The translations under genes and the position numbers were made by a program. The notes under the pieces are model-generated. The model searched no databases. It was not told the DNA's origin and was given only the letters and a program-made list of their open reading frames with translations. From contig NZ_CP073747.1 of assembly GCF_024398015.1 (NCBI RefSeq), positions 1,560,501 to 1,624,500 of the forward strand: a stretch of DNA of 64,000 nt, read 5' to 3'. Positions 54,707-63,265 of this stretch are shown piece by piece (position 1 is the first letter of the stretch; every line of letters begins with the position of its first letter). Origin of the DNA: Kordiimonas sp. SCSIO 12610 (GTDB taxonomy: Bacteria > Pseudomonadota > Alphaproteobacteria > Sphingomonadales > Kordiimonadaceae).

Positions 54707-54732
54707 CCCCACCATCATATCCAATGGTGGGG
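54707..54732 (-). terminator. Hairpin between convergent genes, possible terminator
   Basis: A perfect 9-bp stem (CCCCACCAT / ATGGTGGGG) with an 8-base loop. On the minus strand it is followed by TTTATT, so it could end the three-gene operon 54750-56015; the T-run is weak. Confidence 0.5.
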
Positions 54733-54749
54733 CCCAAATCATTAATTGC

Positions 54750-55127
54750 TCAGGCAATGCGTTCCTGTTTTTGGTCCACTTCAACAAGCATATTGATCAA
54801 GGGGCGGGCGATGATCATCAGGGTAACAATACCCATACCGGCTAGCACCGCGAAGAAAGTCAAGTTCGCACCTGTTGTATCGCTTAAGAGGATCAGGCTT
54901 TCGGCAAATCCTTGAACATTTGTTTCGGGATTAAGTGATAGGAACACCCGCCCGAGCGCAAGCGTGCCGTAAACGAGGGTCAGGATACGCACAGTCGCGA
55001 GCGGCACATCGGTGCTGCATCGAACAATCGCCTTCAAAAGCACGGCGCCAGACGCAGAAAAGAGGGCCGTAATAATGAGCGCAAGCGCGACATTGAGGAC
55101 AAGATAACTGATAAAATATGTAAGCAT
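54750..55127 (-). CDS. Small four-helix membrane protein, unknown
   Basis: A 125-aa protein with hydrophobic segments at about 4-28, 45-65, 75-100 and 95-115 and short loops; a polar C-terminus (DQKQERIA). The start has a good AGAGGAG ribosome-binding site and follows the DCC gene by two bases, so it is the last gene of the operon 56015-54750. No family is recognised. By context it works with the DCC-type redox protein in the membrane. Confidence 0.6.
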   Translation of the reverse strand: MLTYFISYLVLNVALALIITALFSASGAVLLKAIVRCSTDVPLATVRILTLVYGTLALGRVFLSLNPETNVQGFAESLILLSDTTGANLTFFAVLAGMGIVTLMIIARPLINMLVEVDQKQERIA

Positions 55128-55129
55128 GG

Positions 55130-55630
55130 TTAGCTCCTCTTTGTTGGACGTTTAGGTGATAGTATAATCGGTGGTGTAGAAGTGTTTTGCGGATTTTGGG
55201 TGTTCTTCTGTTGCTCCCTTCTCAGGCGCATACGGTTCCATTCATAGACCGCGCGCGACAGGATATGGTCATAAAGGAAGGCGGAAACCTGCCGAATAAT
55301 CGGTAGCTCGATCAGGCGCCCCACAATGGCCAGGCCCGGAATTTCCTTCCAAAGGGCGGTAATGCCATCAACCCCAATCCGCGGGACGCCCGCAGCATCA
55401 ACCACATAAATGCGCCGGAACGCCATTTCCTGGGTGATGCCAAGGCCGAGCAGGGCATTTTTATTTTCGTCTCGCGAGATATCGACCCAATCAAGCGGTG
55501 CATCCACGGCTTCGCTCATACGTTTGTAGCGTTCCATCTCTGTCCGGCAAATGGGGCACGCACCATTATAGTAGCTGGTAGTGCGCTGGTTAGTATTCTG
55601 TTTGTTATGCTGTCTTTTATGCAGGGGCAC
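55130..55630 (-). CDS. DCC-family thiol-disulfide oxidoreductase (DUF393)
   Basis: About 166 aa. The DUF393 core begins with YYNGACPICRTEM (CxxC in the DxxC/CPxC pattern), followed by DWVDISRDENKNALLGLGI, then VDAAGVPRIGVDGITALWKEIPGL and the transmembrane-like FLYDHILSRAVYEWNRM. The start is the GTG at 55630, with AGAGGAAAAG upstream; it overlaps the end of the preceding gene by 14 bases. A longer frame runs to 55711. The DCC group is a thioredoxin-like family of unknown reaction, often paired with membrane proteins, as here. Confidence 0.8.
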   Translation of the reverse strand: MPLHKRQHNKQNTNQRTTSYYNGACPICRTEMERYKRMSEAVDAPLDWVDISRDENKNALLGLGITQEMAFRRIYVVDAAGVPRIGVDGITALWKEIPGLAIVGRLIELPIIRQVSAFLYDHILSRAVYEWNRMRLRREQQKNTQNPQNTSTPPIILSPKRPTKRS

Positions 55631-56015
55631 GGCCTTTTCCTCTCCTGAATAGATATGTAAAGCCTGAGCAAAACGCACCACCAAGCGCACCCATACCTGC
55701 AAGGGTTGCATATAACGTCAAATCAGATCTGGGCGGGTTAATGATTGCAATAATTACGATGGATGCAGTTGCCCCATAGAGAATTGTTGCGAGAAGGTTT
55801 TCGCCTGTATATCGCCTGATAATGATCCAAATAAAAGCCATTGGCGGAACGACAAAAATACTGATAAGCGTACCATACAAAGCGGCAGCTACAGCATAAA
55901 TAGGCTTTTCTAACAAACCGAAACAAACTGCGACACTTATAAAGGCAAGGTATGTACAGCCAACTGTACGCCCGAAACTTGGAAAATGAACAGGTCTGTC
56001 ATGGGTAAGTTTCAT
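55617..56015 (-). CDS. Four-helix membrane protein, first gene of the DCC operon
   Basis: A 132-aa protein with four predicted transmembrane helices (about 18-35, 45-65, 75-93, 100-120), a basic loop IIRRYTGENL, and a C-terminus RRGKGRAPA. No family recognised. An AAAGGAGAAAAT ribosome-binding site precedes the ATG, and a palindromic operator-like site lies 28 bases upstream (56043-56062). The end overlaps the DCC gene. It forms an operon with 55630-55130 and 55127-54750. Confidence 0.65.
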   Translation of the reverse strand: MKLTHDRPVHFPSFGRTVGCTYLAFISVAVCFGLLEKPIYAVAAALYGTLISIFVVPPMAFIWIIIRRYTGENLLATILYGATASIVIIAIINPPRSDLTLYATLAGMGALGGAFCSGFTYLFRRGKGRAPA

Positions 56016-56042
56016 ATTTTCTCCTTTTCGGTTGTGTCGGTT

Positions 56043-56062
56043 ATTTCTGTCAAAACAGAAAT
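56043..56062. promoter_or_regulatory. Palindromic operator-like site before the DCC operon
   Basis: ATTTCTGT-CAAA-ACAGAAAT: a perfect inverted repeat with 8-base arms. The core TTTCTGT...ACAGAAA recurs in the longer palindrome upstream of the GbsR-type regulator gene (56661-56696), so both are likely sites for the same protein. Confidence 0.75.
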
Positions 56063-56104
56063 TTAAAGATAAATTTTTTGCTACTTTCCAGTTATCTCTT
56101 CAAA

Positions 56105-56644
56105 TCAATCGGTATCTTTGCCTTTTGGCAGGAACTTCGCGACGCCTGTGCCGAGCTTCATCAGGGCAACCAGTGTGGGCTTCGGTAGCTTTTGCATCTT
56201 CTCGTACCATGAGGCGAGGGTTTCAATAAACTCAAGCATGCGGAACATGCGTTCCTTCACTTCGTCAGCAATTTCTGGGTCCTCTGACGCATCGAGCTTT
56301 GTATCACGCAGTAGCGAAAGCGTTGGATCAATTTCCCGCTTTTTGCGCTCTGCAACAATGGTTAGTAGCATGGTCCACAGGTCTTTTTCCGCAGTGAAGT
56401 GATCACGCCTGTCACCCAGTTTTTGTGTTACCCGCACCAACTGCCATGCCTGCAATTCCTTCAGCGATGTAGACACGTTCGAGCGCGCGATACCTAGTGT
56501 TTCCGAAATTTCTTCGGCAGTCAGGGCATCCGGTGACAAATAGAGAAGGGCATGGATCTGTGAGACCGAACGGTTCACGCCCCAGCGTGTGCCCATTTCT
56601 CCCCAGTGCAGGATGTATCGTTCTATGCTTGGTGTAATCTTCAT
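56105..56644 (-). CDS. GbsR/MarR-type transcriptional regulator
   Basis: A 179-aa winged-helix protein of the GbsR group: EMGTRWGVNRSVSQIHALLYLSPDALTAEEISETLGIARSNVSTSLKELQAW (in pieces) gives the helix-turn-helix, and RVTQKLGDRRDHFTAEKD the wing. The C-terminal helix bundle is the dimer part. GbsR-type regulators act as repressors in response to small ligands such as choline or solutes in Bacillus; the ligand is unknown here. A near-perfect 16-bp palindrome lies just upstream (56661-56696), and a shorter copy sits before the next operon (56043-56062): the protein probably represses itself and that operon. Confidence 0.85.
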   Translation of the reverse strand: MKITPSIERYILHWGEMGTRWGVNRSVSQIHALLYLSPDALTAEEISETLGIARSNVSTSLKELQAWQLVRVTQKLGDRRDHFTAEKDLWTMLLTIVAERKKREIDPTLSLLRDTKLDASEDPEIADEVKERMFRMLEFIETLASWYEKMQKLPKPTLVALMKLGTGVAKFLPKGKDTD

Positions 56645-56660
56645 ATCATCTATATAGGCA

Positions 56661-56696
56661 TATCTGTAATTTCTGTCAATACAGAAATTACAGATA
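56661..56696. promoter_or_regulatory. 16-bp-arm palindrome upstream of the GbsR-type gene
   Basis: TATCTGTAATTTCTGT, spacer CAAT, ACAGAAATTACAGATA: arms match over all 16 bases. It ends 16 bases before the regulator's ATG (56644), where it would block transcription initiation. The inner half resembles the site at 56043-56062. Confidence 0.85.
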
Positions 56697-56810
56697 TTAT
56701 TGTAGTTAATGATAACATCATAGACGTCGATCTTCTCCGCGACATCGGTGCATCTTGCATAACCCCTTATAATAAGCCACGATAAACATCTTATTTTTGG
56801 GGAGAGGATT

Positions 56811-57356
56811 ATGCGTTGGAATAGTATTGTTTGGGTTTCCGTCGTTTTGATTTTCTACTGTGCCTCTATTGCACGTGCAGATGCTAGTCGTATTAGCCGA
56901 ATAGAGCACTCAAACTGGATAGAAGGGCTGTATCCTGAGGGTAATTGGAGCGTTAAATTTTCTGATAACGAGGTCGAATATTCCTGTTCAGATTGTAAAC
57001 AGCCGACAAAGGTGAAAATTGAAATTATTCCTATAGCAGAGTCTGTTGACTATCAAGGATTGGTAGCAAGGTATTTCTCTGATCGCAGGCAATATTGCGC
57101 GAGGATCGTTTCGCCGCATAATCGTGGGTGCACGCGCTCAGAAACCCTAAATTTAAACTGGGTGGGTAAAGGGTTTCTTTCCGAAGAGGTCGTCAATGGA
57201 TATCGTAACTTGGAATTTATACTCATTACGAATGATCCCCTTTATGGACGAGATATTATAAAGGCGACGATCTCTATCGCTGGTGATGATAAATTACCTG
57301 ATCGTGTTACTGAATTTTTTGAATGGAACTTAAGAAGACTAACTGTCTATTGGTAA
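56811..57356 (+). CDS. Exported hypothetical protein
   Basis: A 181-aa protein with a signal peptide (residues 1-25, ending ARA). The mature part is beta-rich and mixed-charge. It has a CSDCKQPTKVKIE motif with a CxxC and additional cysteines in RRQYCARIVSPHNRGC, so periplasmic disulfides are likely. A GGGGAGAGG ribosome-binding site precedes the ATG. I do not recognise the family. Divergent from the regulator, across about 115 bases that hold the palindrome. Confidence 0.6.
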   Translation: MRWNSIVWVSVVLIFYCASIARADASRISRIEHSNWIEGLYPEGNWSVKFSDNEVEYSCSDCKQPTKVKIEIIPIAESVDYQGLVARYFSDRRQYCARIVSPHNRGCTRSETLNLNWVGKGFLSEEVVNGYRNLEFILITNDPLYGRDIIKATISIAGDDKLPDRVTEFFEWNLRRLTVYW

Positions 57357-57385
57357 AACATTGATGTGATTTATAAGGGAGTGGA

Positions 57386-57997
57386 TTATGCTCTCTGTCC
57401 ACGCTCTAAAATAAACCATTCCACAATCAACAGGTTCGGGACCCAGCTTATCCATGCGAGGACGGGATAAAACTCTGAAAAGCTCATGCCAGACGCGAAG
57501 AAAAGGCCGAGATAAACCCTTAGTGTTACACCAGATAGGGTGAGGGCGTAGCTTCGGATCATCCAGCGTTTGTGGGCTTCCACATTTTTTGCGCGGATGC
57601 TCGTGAAAGCAAGCGTTGCTGAATAGAACCAGATGATCGCCATTGTTGCAAACCCGACCTTGGCAACAAGCCCGCCCGAGGCCGTGAGCGCGAGCGTAAA
57701 GCCCGCAATCGCGCTCAGGAGCACCGAGGCCACATAGGTCCGCCCGAGCCATCGATGAAGACCCGTATATTTAGCGCGAAGTTTGGTGACAAATTGAAAC
57801 GGGCCGATCAGCATGGCGATACCACCGAGCGCCATGTGGGCGTATCCTGCGAGCGGGCTGGTGCTGAAAATATTGCTGATAAATGGGTTTCGCATCGCCG
57901 GCGCACCGACGCTGAAAAAGGCATAGCCCGCAACGCCAATGGCAAGGATGGTCATCACCACCCAGAGTATTTTTCTGATCATCATATTTCCCCGCAT
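57386..57997 (-). CDS. DUF2306 membrane protein
   Basis: A 203-aa membrane protein with about six hydrophobic helices. It fits the DUF2306 pattern: MALGGIAMLIGPFQFVTKLRAK (helix plus loop), GLHRWLGRTYVASVLLSAIAGF, and AHKRWMIRSYALTLSGVTLRVYL with conserved R/H residues facing the membrane. Function unknown; the family is sometimes linked to heme or redox systems. Ends 7 bases before the start of the HD protein downstream on the same strand (gene order HD -> DUF2306). Confidence 0.82.
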   Translation of the reverse strand: MRGNMMIRKILWVVMTILAIGVAGYAFFSVGAPAMRNPFISNIFSTSPLAGYAHMALGGIAMLIGPFQFVTKLRAKYTGLHRWLGRTYVASVLLSAIAGFTLALTASGGLVAKVGFATMAIIWFYSATLAFTSIRAKNVEAHKRWMIRSYALTLSGVTLRVYLGLFFASGMSFSEFYPVLAWISWVPNLLIVEWFILERGQRA

Positions 57998-58004
57998 CTT
58001 TTAT

Positions 58005-58619
58005 TTATTGTAGGCGTGTTAGCTCCGCTTGTAAATTTTTACGCGCTTGCGCTTCATAACGATCATAGAAATGATGTGTGTAGTATATGCGCGGCGTATT
58101 AAGGGTCGTGCGGATGAAATCGCTGCGGCCTTTCGCGAACATTTCATCGGGTACAAACGCAAATTCCTTACGCACATTTGACGCGTAGCGCGCGTACACA
58201 TCAGGCGGTGTGCCGAGGATCGTCATATCGGCATCCAGAAAGCTATCGCTCTCTAGATCACCCAATGGTTTATGTTCCTTTGTCGCTAAAATCCGTTTAT
58301 GTACGATTTTGATATCCGCGATATGTATATCAAGCGCCGCCATGCTATCGGCTGCCCAATCGGCACTTTTTTTCTCATTATCGGGGGCGCCCGCTATGTA
58401 AACCGCATCATGAAACCATGTGGCGAGGAAATTATTAGTTGTGAGTTGTTTGGCCCTTTCGAGGTCTTCCAGCATAGCCTCAATATGCCTAAGGCCATGA
58501 TAATGGCGTGACGGCGAAGAGTAAGCGTCAAATAAATCAGAAAAAATATCAAGCGCCAGGCTGCTATCGCCGATATGATTTTTCCACGCCTCTTCATATA
58601 GTGAACGATCCTGCGCCAT
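58005..58619 (-). CDS. HD-domain predicted phosphohydrolase
   Basis: A 204-aa protein of the predicted HD superfamily: YHGLRHIEAMLEDL gives the first His, TWFHDAVYIAGAPDNEKKSA the HD pair, DIKIVHKRILATKEHKP another His, and LDADMTILGTPPDVYARYASNVRKEF the final Asp. Length and order match the DUF/HD protein common in Proteobacteria (COG4339). The reaction and substrate are unknown. It is immediately upstream (on the minus strand) of the DUF2306 gene with a spacing of seven bases. Confidence 0.82.
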   Translation of the reverse strand: MAQDRSLYEEAWKNHIGDSSLALDIFSDLFDAYSSPSRHYHGLRHIEAMLEDLERAKQLTTNNFLATWFHDAVYIAGAPDNEKKSADWAADSMAALDIHIADIKIVHKRILATKEHKPLGDLESDSFLDADMTILGTPPDVYARYASNVRKEFAFVPDEMFAKGRSDFIRTTLNTPRIYYTHHFYDRYEAQARKNLQAELTRLQ

Positions 58620-58746
58620 AAAACCCTTTCAAAATACTGTGCTGTTTCATTAGCATAGCGGCAATAATATGTTTCCCGATAGACTAACCCTGTGGTGCTG
58701 GTTAAGGTAGCATGAGTTAGCGAAATGATAGTGGAACAATAGCGTT

Positions 58747-59238
58747 ATGAGCAAGATTTGTCTTTTTATATCTATGGTAATGAGCCTTTTGGTGTTGGTG
58801 GAAACAGCGGTCGCACAAGATGGCAAGATTGTTGATCAATTTCTTAAATGCGGTGAGATTGCGGATGATACTGCTCGGCTTGCCTGTCTGGATGATTTGC
58901 TTGGAACGGTGAATAAGACGCGGTCGGAGTTCGCGGAGAAGGCGGAAGCTCAGAAAAAAGCGGACTTTGGCAAACGCACCAAAGATGATCCTGATTCAAT
59001 TGATACGATTAAAGCTGGTATTGAGCGCTTTACTCAAAATAACGTTTCCAAAAACTATACATTTTTTCTAGATAACGGGCAGGTTTGGCGAACGAACTCT
59101 TCCGGTAAAAAAATACGCATTCCCTCAAAGCCAAGTTATGTGGTGATAGAACGGGCTGTGTTCGGCAGCTTTAAGATCACGGTTTATAATGATAAGGGCC
59201 GTAATAGCCGGACGGTTAAAGCAAAGAGGGTGCAGTAA
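58747..59238 (+). CDS. Small exported hypothetical protein
   Basis: A 163-aa protein with a signal peptide (residues 1-22, ending AVAQ). The mature N-terminus has CGEIADDTARLACLDDL, two cysteines in a pattern repeated in many exported proteobacterial proteins (F-x-x-C-x-x-x-D-x-x-R-L-x-C-L-D). A Lys-rich helical middle and a small beta-rich C-terminal domain (NYTFFLDNGQVWRTNSSGKKI and FKITVYNDKGRNSRTVKAKRVQ in pieces) follow. This resembles proteins sometimes found near type VI or phage lysis genes, but no such gene is here. Function unknown. Confidence 0.65.
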   Translation: MSKICLFISMVMSLLVLVETAVAQDGKIVDQFLKCGEIADDTARLACLDDLLGTVNKTRSEFAEKAEAQKKADFGKRTKDDPDSIDTIKAGIERFTQNNVSKNYTFFLDNGQVWRTNSSGKKIRIPSKPSYVVIERAVFGSFKITVYNDKGRNSRTVKAKRVQ

Positions 59239-59391
59239 GCATTGGGCTTGCGATTGTTGTCCCCATCGGTGTTTCATTTTTTGCAACACAAGGTTCATGA
59301 AAACCATTCTAGTGTTTGTTTTTGCGCGCCGTATATTTGGTTTCAGTTCAGTCGTTACTGACACTCTCGCTAACCATGATGGGGACTGATA

Positions 59392-59982
59392 ATGGATAGA
59401 AATGAAGAGATGATCCATAATGCCGAAAATACCGAAAATGCAGATGCAGAGGCCTATAACCTTGTTGCTCGGTTGATGCATTGGATTGTGGCTGCATGTG
59501 TTATCGGCATGTTCGCCCTTGGGCTTTGGATGGTTGATCTTGGCTATTATGATCCGTGGCGCAAGGACGCGCCTGAGATTCATAAAAGCATTGGCATGAT
59601 TTTGCTAGCTGTGATGATTTTTCGACTATTTTGGCGGATGATTAAAGGGGTGCCTGAGCCTCTTTCCAGTCATTCAAAGTTAGAGAAAACAGGTGCCCAT
59701 TTGGCGCATATTGGGCTTTATGGTTTGCTGTTTGCAATAATGGTTACGGGGTATCTGATCTCTACAGCCGATGGGCGGACGATATCTGTATTCGGGCTTC
59801 TGGATATTCCAGCGTTCGGTAGCCTGTTTGATAATCAAGAGGACATTGCAGGTATTGTCCATTTTTATCTGGCTGTGGGTGTGATTGCACTGGCATCGCT
59901 GCATGCGCTAGCCGCCTTAAAGCACCATTTCCTTGATAAGGATAATACCCTGATGCGCATGATCCGAATGCCTAAACGCTGA
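59392..59982 (+). CDS. Cytochrome b561-family membrane protein
   Basis: A 196-aa, four-helix di-heme b561. Candidate heme-ligand His are in [41 protein letters not shown] and [24 protein letters not shown]. The family moves electrons from quinol or ascorbate-like donors across the membrane. It is followed after 52 bases by a YceI-family gene, a pairing common in Proteobacteria (often induced by alkaline or oxidative stress). Confidence 0.88.
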   Translation: MDRNEEMIHNAENTENADAEAYNLVARLMHWIVAACVIGMFALGLWMVDLGYYDPWRKDAPEIHKSIGMILLAVMIFRLFWRMIKGVPEPLSSHSKLEKTGAHLAHIGLYGLLFAIMVTGYLISTADGRTISVFGLLDIPAFGSLFDNQEDIAGIVHFYLAVGVIALASLHALAALKHHFLDKDNTLMRMIRMPKR

Positions 59983-60034
59983 CCACTGTATTTTAGACAA
60001 CCGTAATTTATTAATAAAACTGAAGGATATAACC

Positions 60035-60613
60035 ATGAAACATTTTATCACAGGTGCTGCACTTGCTGCTGCTATTCTTACGAACCCTGTAGTGGCAGAT
60101 AAGGAAACTTATCAGATTGATACGTCTGGTGCCCATGCTGCTGTTCAATTTAAAATTAAACATCTTGGCTATAGCTGGCTTGTTGGAAGGTTTAACACAT
60201 TCGATGGAACATTTGCTTATGATCCAGCGAACCCAAGTGACGCCAATGTTTCTGTAACAATTAAAACAGATAGTCTGGATAGTAACCATGCAGAGCGTGA
60301 CAAGCATTTGCGCAGCGGTGATTTCCTGAATGTATCAAAATTCCCCGAAGCCAAGTTTGAGAGCACACGTGTTACCATTAACGGCGAGGGCGAAGGCACA
60401 ATTTATGGAAACCTAACCCTCCACGGTGTAACGAAGGAAGTAGCAATTGATGCCAAATTGGTTGGACGGGGCGAAGACCCATGGGGTGGTTACCGCGCAG
60501 GTTTCGAGGGAACAACAACGATTGCGCTCAAGGATTTTGGGATTGATTTCAACCTTGGTCCGGCTTCAACCCATGTTGACCTATCGCTTTTTGTCGAAGG
60601 CATCCGTCAATAA
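60035..60613 (+). CDS. YceI-family periplasmic lipocalin-like protein
   Basis: A 192-aa protein with a signal peptide (about 1-22, ending VVA). The YceI fold is shown by [35 protein letters not shown] in pieces, [43 protein letters not shown] in pieces, [11 protein letters not shown] and [19 protein letters not shown]. Family members bind polyisoprenoid (ubiquinone-like) lipids in the periplasm. It is paired with the b561 gene upstream. Confidence 0.92.
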   Translation: MKHFITGAALAAAILTNPVVADKETYQIDTSGAHAAVQFKIKHLGYSWLVGRFNTFDGTFAYDPANPSDANVSVTIKTDSLDSNHAERDKHLRSGDFLNVSKFPEAKFESTRVTINGEGEGTIYGNLTLHGVTKEVAIDAKLVGRGEDPWGGYRAGFEGTTTIALKDFGIDFNLGPASTHVDLSLFVEGIRQ

Positions 60614-60800
60614 TTGGATACTTTAAGCATACTCGTTTTGACATACAGGTCTGGTCACTTTGATCGGGCCTGTTTTCTTAGAACTAAAGTTCATATTAAA
60701 ACCTCTTTGTCGATTGATGATTTCATTTTGCCGCAAACCTTCTTCCTCTTCTTCATAAAGCGCATATTTTAAAGCCGACCATTTGATGGGAGGGAATTGA

Positions 60801-61574
60801 ATGAAAAACTCAATGAAAATTGTTGGTGTAACAGCGTTGCTTCTTAATGTTGTCGCTAGTCCTGCTTTGCTCGCGGATGGGCACGGTGTGATTAAAGATG
60901 CAATTGCGTCCATAGATCGTCCAGAAATTGACCGGAAGGACGATGCTGCACGCAAACCCGGCGCAGTTTTGGCGTTTGCTGAATTGAAAGAAGGTATGAC
61001 CGCTCTGGATATCAATGCAGGGGGTGGATATTACACAGAAATTCTGTCGCGTGTTGTTGGTGATAACGGGAAGGTATATTCGCATAATGGTCCGGTATAT
61101 TGGTCTTTCATCAATAATAATGCTGATGTAAATGCAAGATACGCAGATAAGCGTCTGCCTAATGTGGAGCGTATCCAGGGAAGTGAGCAAGTTGACATCA
61201 CTGCAAATTCAGTTGATGTGGCGATATCTGTTCTCGCGTATCATGATTATTATTTCGTACACAAAGCCCGCCTCAGCGAAAAAGAAGACGTGCCAGCAGC
61301 ATTGAAGTCTATTTATAATGCTTTAAAGCCTGGAGGGGTCTTTGTAATTGTTGATCATGTGGCACCAGCGGGAAGCGGTGAAAGCGCAGGGGATACACTT
61401 CATAGAATTGATCCCAAACTCGTTGAAAAACAGATGGTTGCCGTTGGCTTTAAATTAGAGAAAACAAGTGACATTCTGGCGAATCCAGATGATCCGCACA
61501 CAATTTCGCCTTTCGATGATAGCATCAGACGGAAAACAGATCGTTTTGTGCATCTATACCGTAAACCCGCTTAG
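60801..61574 (+). CDS. Exported methyltransferase-fold protein (COG4798 type), paralogue 1
   Basis: A 257-aa protein with a signal peptide (ASPALLADG) followed by the predicted-methyltransferase pattern: DRKDDAARKPGAVLAF, GMTALDINAGGGYYTEIL (motif I), VDVAISVLAYHDYYF, KPGGVFVIVDHV. Motif I has Asn-Ala-Gly-Gly-Gly rather than the usual G-x-G-x-G of SAM enzymes, with DINAG an odd start. Because SAM is cytosolic, an exported protein of this fold may not be an active methyltransferase, or its signal may not be cleaved. GGGAGGGAA ribosome-binding site. A paralogue begins at 63266. Confidence 0.82.
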   Translation: MKNSMKIVGVTALLLNVVASPALLADGHGVIKDAIASIDRPEIDRKDDAARKPGAVLAFAELKEGMTALDINAGGGYYTEILSRVVGDNGKVYSHNGPVYWSFINNNADVNARYADKRLPNVERIQGSEQVDITANSVDVAISVLAYHDYYFVHKARLSEKEDVPAALKSIYNALKPGGVFVIVDHVAPAGSGESAGDTLHRIDPKLVEKQMVAVGFKLEKTSDILANPDDPHTISPFDDSIRRKTDRFVHLYRKPA

Positions 61575-61604
61575 GGCGTTGTTATTAACGGTGCTAAAAG
61601 CAGA

Positions 61605-61625
61605 AGAGAGGCGCTTGGCCTCTCT
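61605..61625. terminator. Hairpin between convergent genes
   Basis: A perfect 8-bp stem (AGAGAGGC / GCCTCTCT) with a 5-base loop, between the + strand methyltransferase-fold gene and the - strand DsbA-like gene. No T-run follows on either side, so its termination strength is uncertain. Confidence 0.5.
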
Positions 61626-61652
61626 CACCGATGATACTATTAAGGCCGTATC

Positions 61653-62246
61653 TTATGGGGTTTGAAGGCTTTCCTCAACAAAGTCCAGGCGGTCCTGTCC
61701 GAAATACATTTCATCTCCGATAAACATAGTTGGGGCACCAAAAATACCGCGCGCAACCGCAGCTTCAGTTGCTTCGATCAATGTGGTTTTTACCTCCGGG
61801 GTGTTCGCAAGCATGAGCAGTTTTTCGGCGTCAATTCCAGCGTTGGATAAAACCTCTGTCACAATGCTCATATCGCCCATATTTTTCTCATCGACCCACA
61901 TGGCGTTGAACATTACTTCCAGATAATTTGTGCCAACGCCCATCTGTTCGGCGGCAATATACCCCCGCATCAAATATAAGGTGTTGATTGGGAAGTTGGG
62001 ATTATGATTGAAATCAACCTGATATCGCCGCGCAAACCGTGGGAGGTCAAACCGGCCCATATATTGCCCCTTTGCAGGGATCATAACGGGCGACATGTTG
62101 CCTGTCGCTTTGAAAATGCCGCCCAGCAACATGGGGCGGAATTCAATTTTAGCCCCGTATTGGCCTTGAAGTTGGATCAAGCGCTTATAAGCCAGATATG
62201 CTGTTGGGCTACCAAAATCAAAATAAAATTCGATTGTTTTTGTCAT
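61653..62246 (-). CDS. DsbA-family 2-hydroxychromene-2-carboxylate isomerase-like protein
   Basis: About 197 aa in the kappa-GST/HCCA isomerase group: IEFYFDFGSPTAYLAYKRLI is the N-terminal motif (with Ser in place of the DsbA CxxC), followed by FRPMLLGGIFKATGNMSPV, FNHNPNFPINT and FGAPTMFIGDEMYFGQDRLDFV. The catalytic Ser is in FGSP. The ATG at 62246 has AGGA upstream; the longer frame to 62360 has no support. Function may be GSH-dependent isomerisation in aromatic degradation or a general role. Downstream of the SDR gene on the same strand, with a 64-base gap. Confidence 0.85.
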   Translation of the reverse strand: MTKTIEFYFDFGSPTAYLAYKRLIQLQGQYGAKIEFRPMLLGGIFKATGNMSPVMIPAKGQYMGRFDLPRFARRYQVDFNHNPNFPINTLYLMRGYIAAEQMGVGTNYLEVMFNAMWVDEKNMGDMSIVTEVLSNAGIDAEKLLMLANTPEVKTTLIEATEAAVARGIFGAPTMFIGDEMYFGQDRLDFVEESLQTP

Positions 62247-62310
62247 ATATTTTCCTGCTCGAATGTTTGTATTGCATATGGGGTTTAATCTGTTGGTTAT
62301 GCGACTGTGC

Positions 62311-63033
62311 TTACCATTTTTCAGCCCATGGGCGGACATCGAGTTCAAACGTCCAGGCATTTCTGGGTTGTTTGTGCAGCATCACATAATTATCTGCGAG
62401 ATCATCAGGATTAACGACGCCTTCATTTGCTTTGCGTTCGTCGTAATCCGGGATATTTTCCCTGATCCACGCAGTGTCGACAGCAGCGTCAATAATGACG
62501 TGGGCGACATGAATGTTCTGTGGTCCCATTTCCCGTGCAAGTGACTGCGCGAGGGCACGCAAGCCATGTTTTGCGCTAGCAAAAGCACCAAACCCTGCGG
62601 CGCCGCGCACGCTTGCAGTAGCGCCGGTGAAGATGATTGTGCCGCGCTGTCGTTTGGTCATGTAGCGTGCGGCCTCACGGCCAGTCAGAAAGCCAGAAAA
62701 ACAGGCCATTTCCCATATTTTATAAAATTTGCGGCTATCAGTATCCAGGATTGTCATGGGCACGTTCGCCCCAATATTGAAAACGGTTACATCAATTTCA
62801 CCAATGTTTTGTTCAATATTGACAAAAAGCTGTTCTATGTCTTCTTCGCGTCTTGCATCGCACGAAAAGGCGTGGGCTTCATGCCCTGCATTAGAAAGTT
62901 CGAGAACAAGTGGGTCAAGTTTATGGCCGTTTCGTCTTGCGGCGCAAACCACATATCCTTCTTGGGCGAATTTACGCGTAATTGCACTTCCAATAGCGTC
63001 ACCGGCCCCAATAACTAAAGCAACTTTTTTCAC
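62311..63033 (-). CDS. Short-chain dehydrogenase/reductase
   Basis: About 240 aa. The glycine motif is VIGAGDAIGSAITRKFA (GxxDxIG, with Asp where a Ser/Arg is usual), NIG(A) replaces the NNAG, and ASAKHG is at the YxxxK site: F-G-A-F-A-S-A-K, so the catalytic Tyr appears to be replaced by Phe (FASAK). This suggests a divergent or inactive SDR. The start is probably GTG 63033, which has GGGAGG four bases upstream (inside an ATG frame from 63045). In an operon with the DsbA-like gene. Confidence 0.82.
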   Translation of the reverse strand: MKKVALVIGAGDAIGSAITRKFAQEGYVVCAARRNGHKLDPLVLELSNAGHEAHAFSCDARREEDIEQLFVNIEQNIGEIDVTVFNIGANVPMTILDTDSRKFYKIWEMACFSGFLTGREAARYMTKRQRGTIIFTGATASVRGAAGFGAFASAKHGLRALAQSLAREMGPQNIHVAHVIIDAAVDTAWIRENIPDYDERKANEGVVNPDDLADNYVMLHKQPRNAWTFELDVRPWAEKW

Positions 63034-63265
63034 ATTACCTCCCATCGGTTAATGAGAGTAGTTTGATGCATCAATGGCATTAAAGTCAAATTTGATAGTG
63101 TATAGTAGATATGCAGCGCTGAATGTCTGTGGTTGATATTTATAACACGTCTTGATCACATAAATTTTTAAAGACGAAATATTCTTGCGAGCTATTATGC
63201 CACCCAGTGAAAATCATTTAAGAGAATTAGATTGCCCGAAGGGGCTGCACTTTTGAGAGGGTGGA

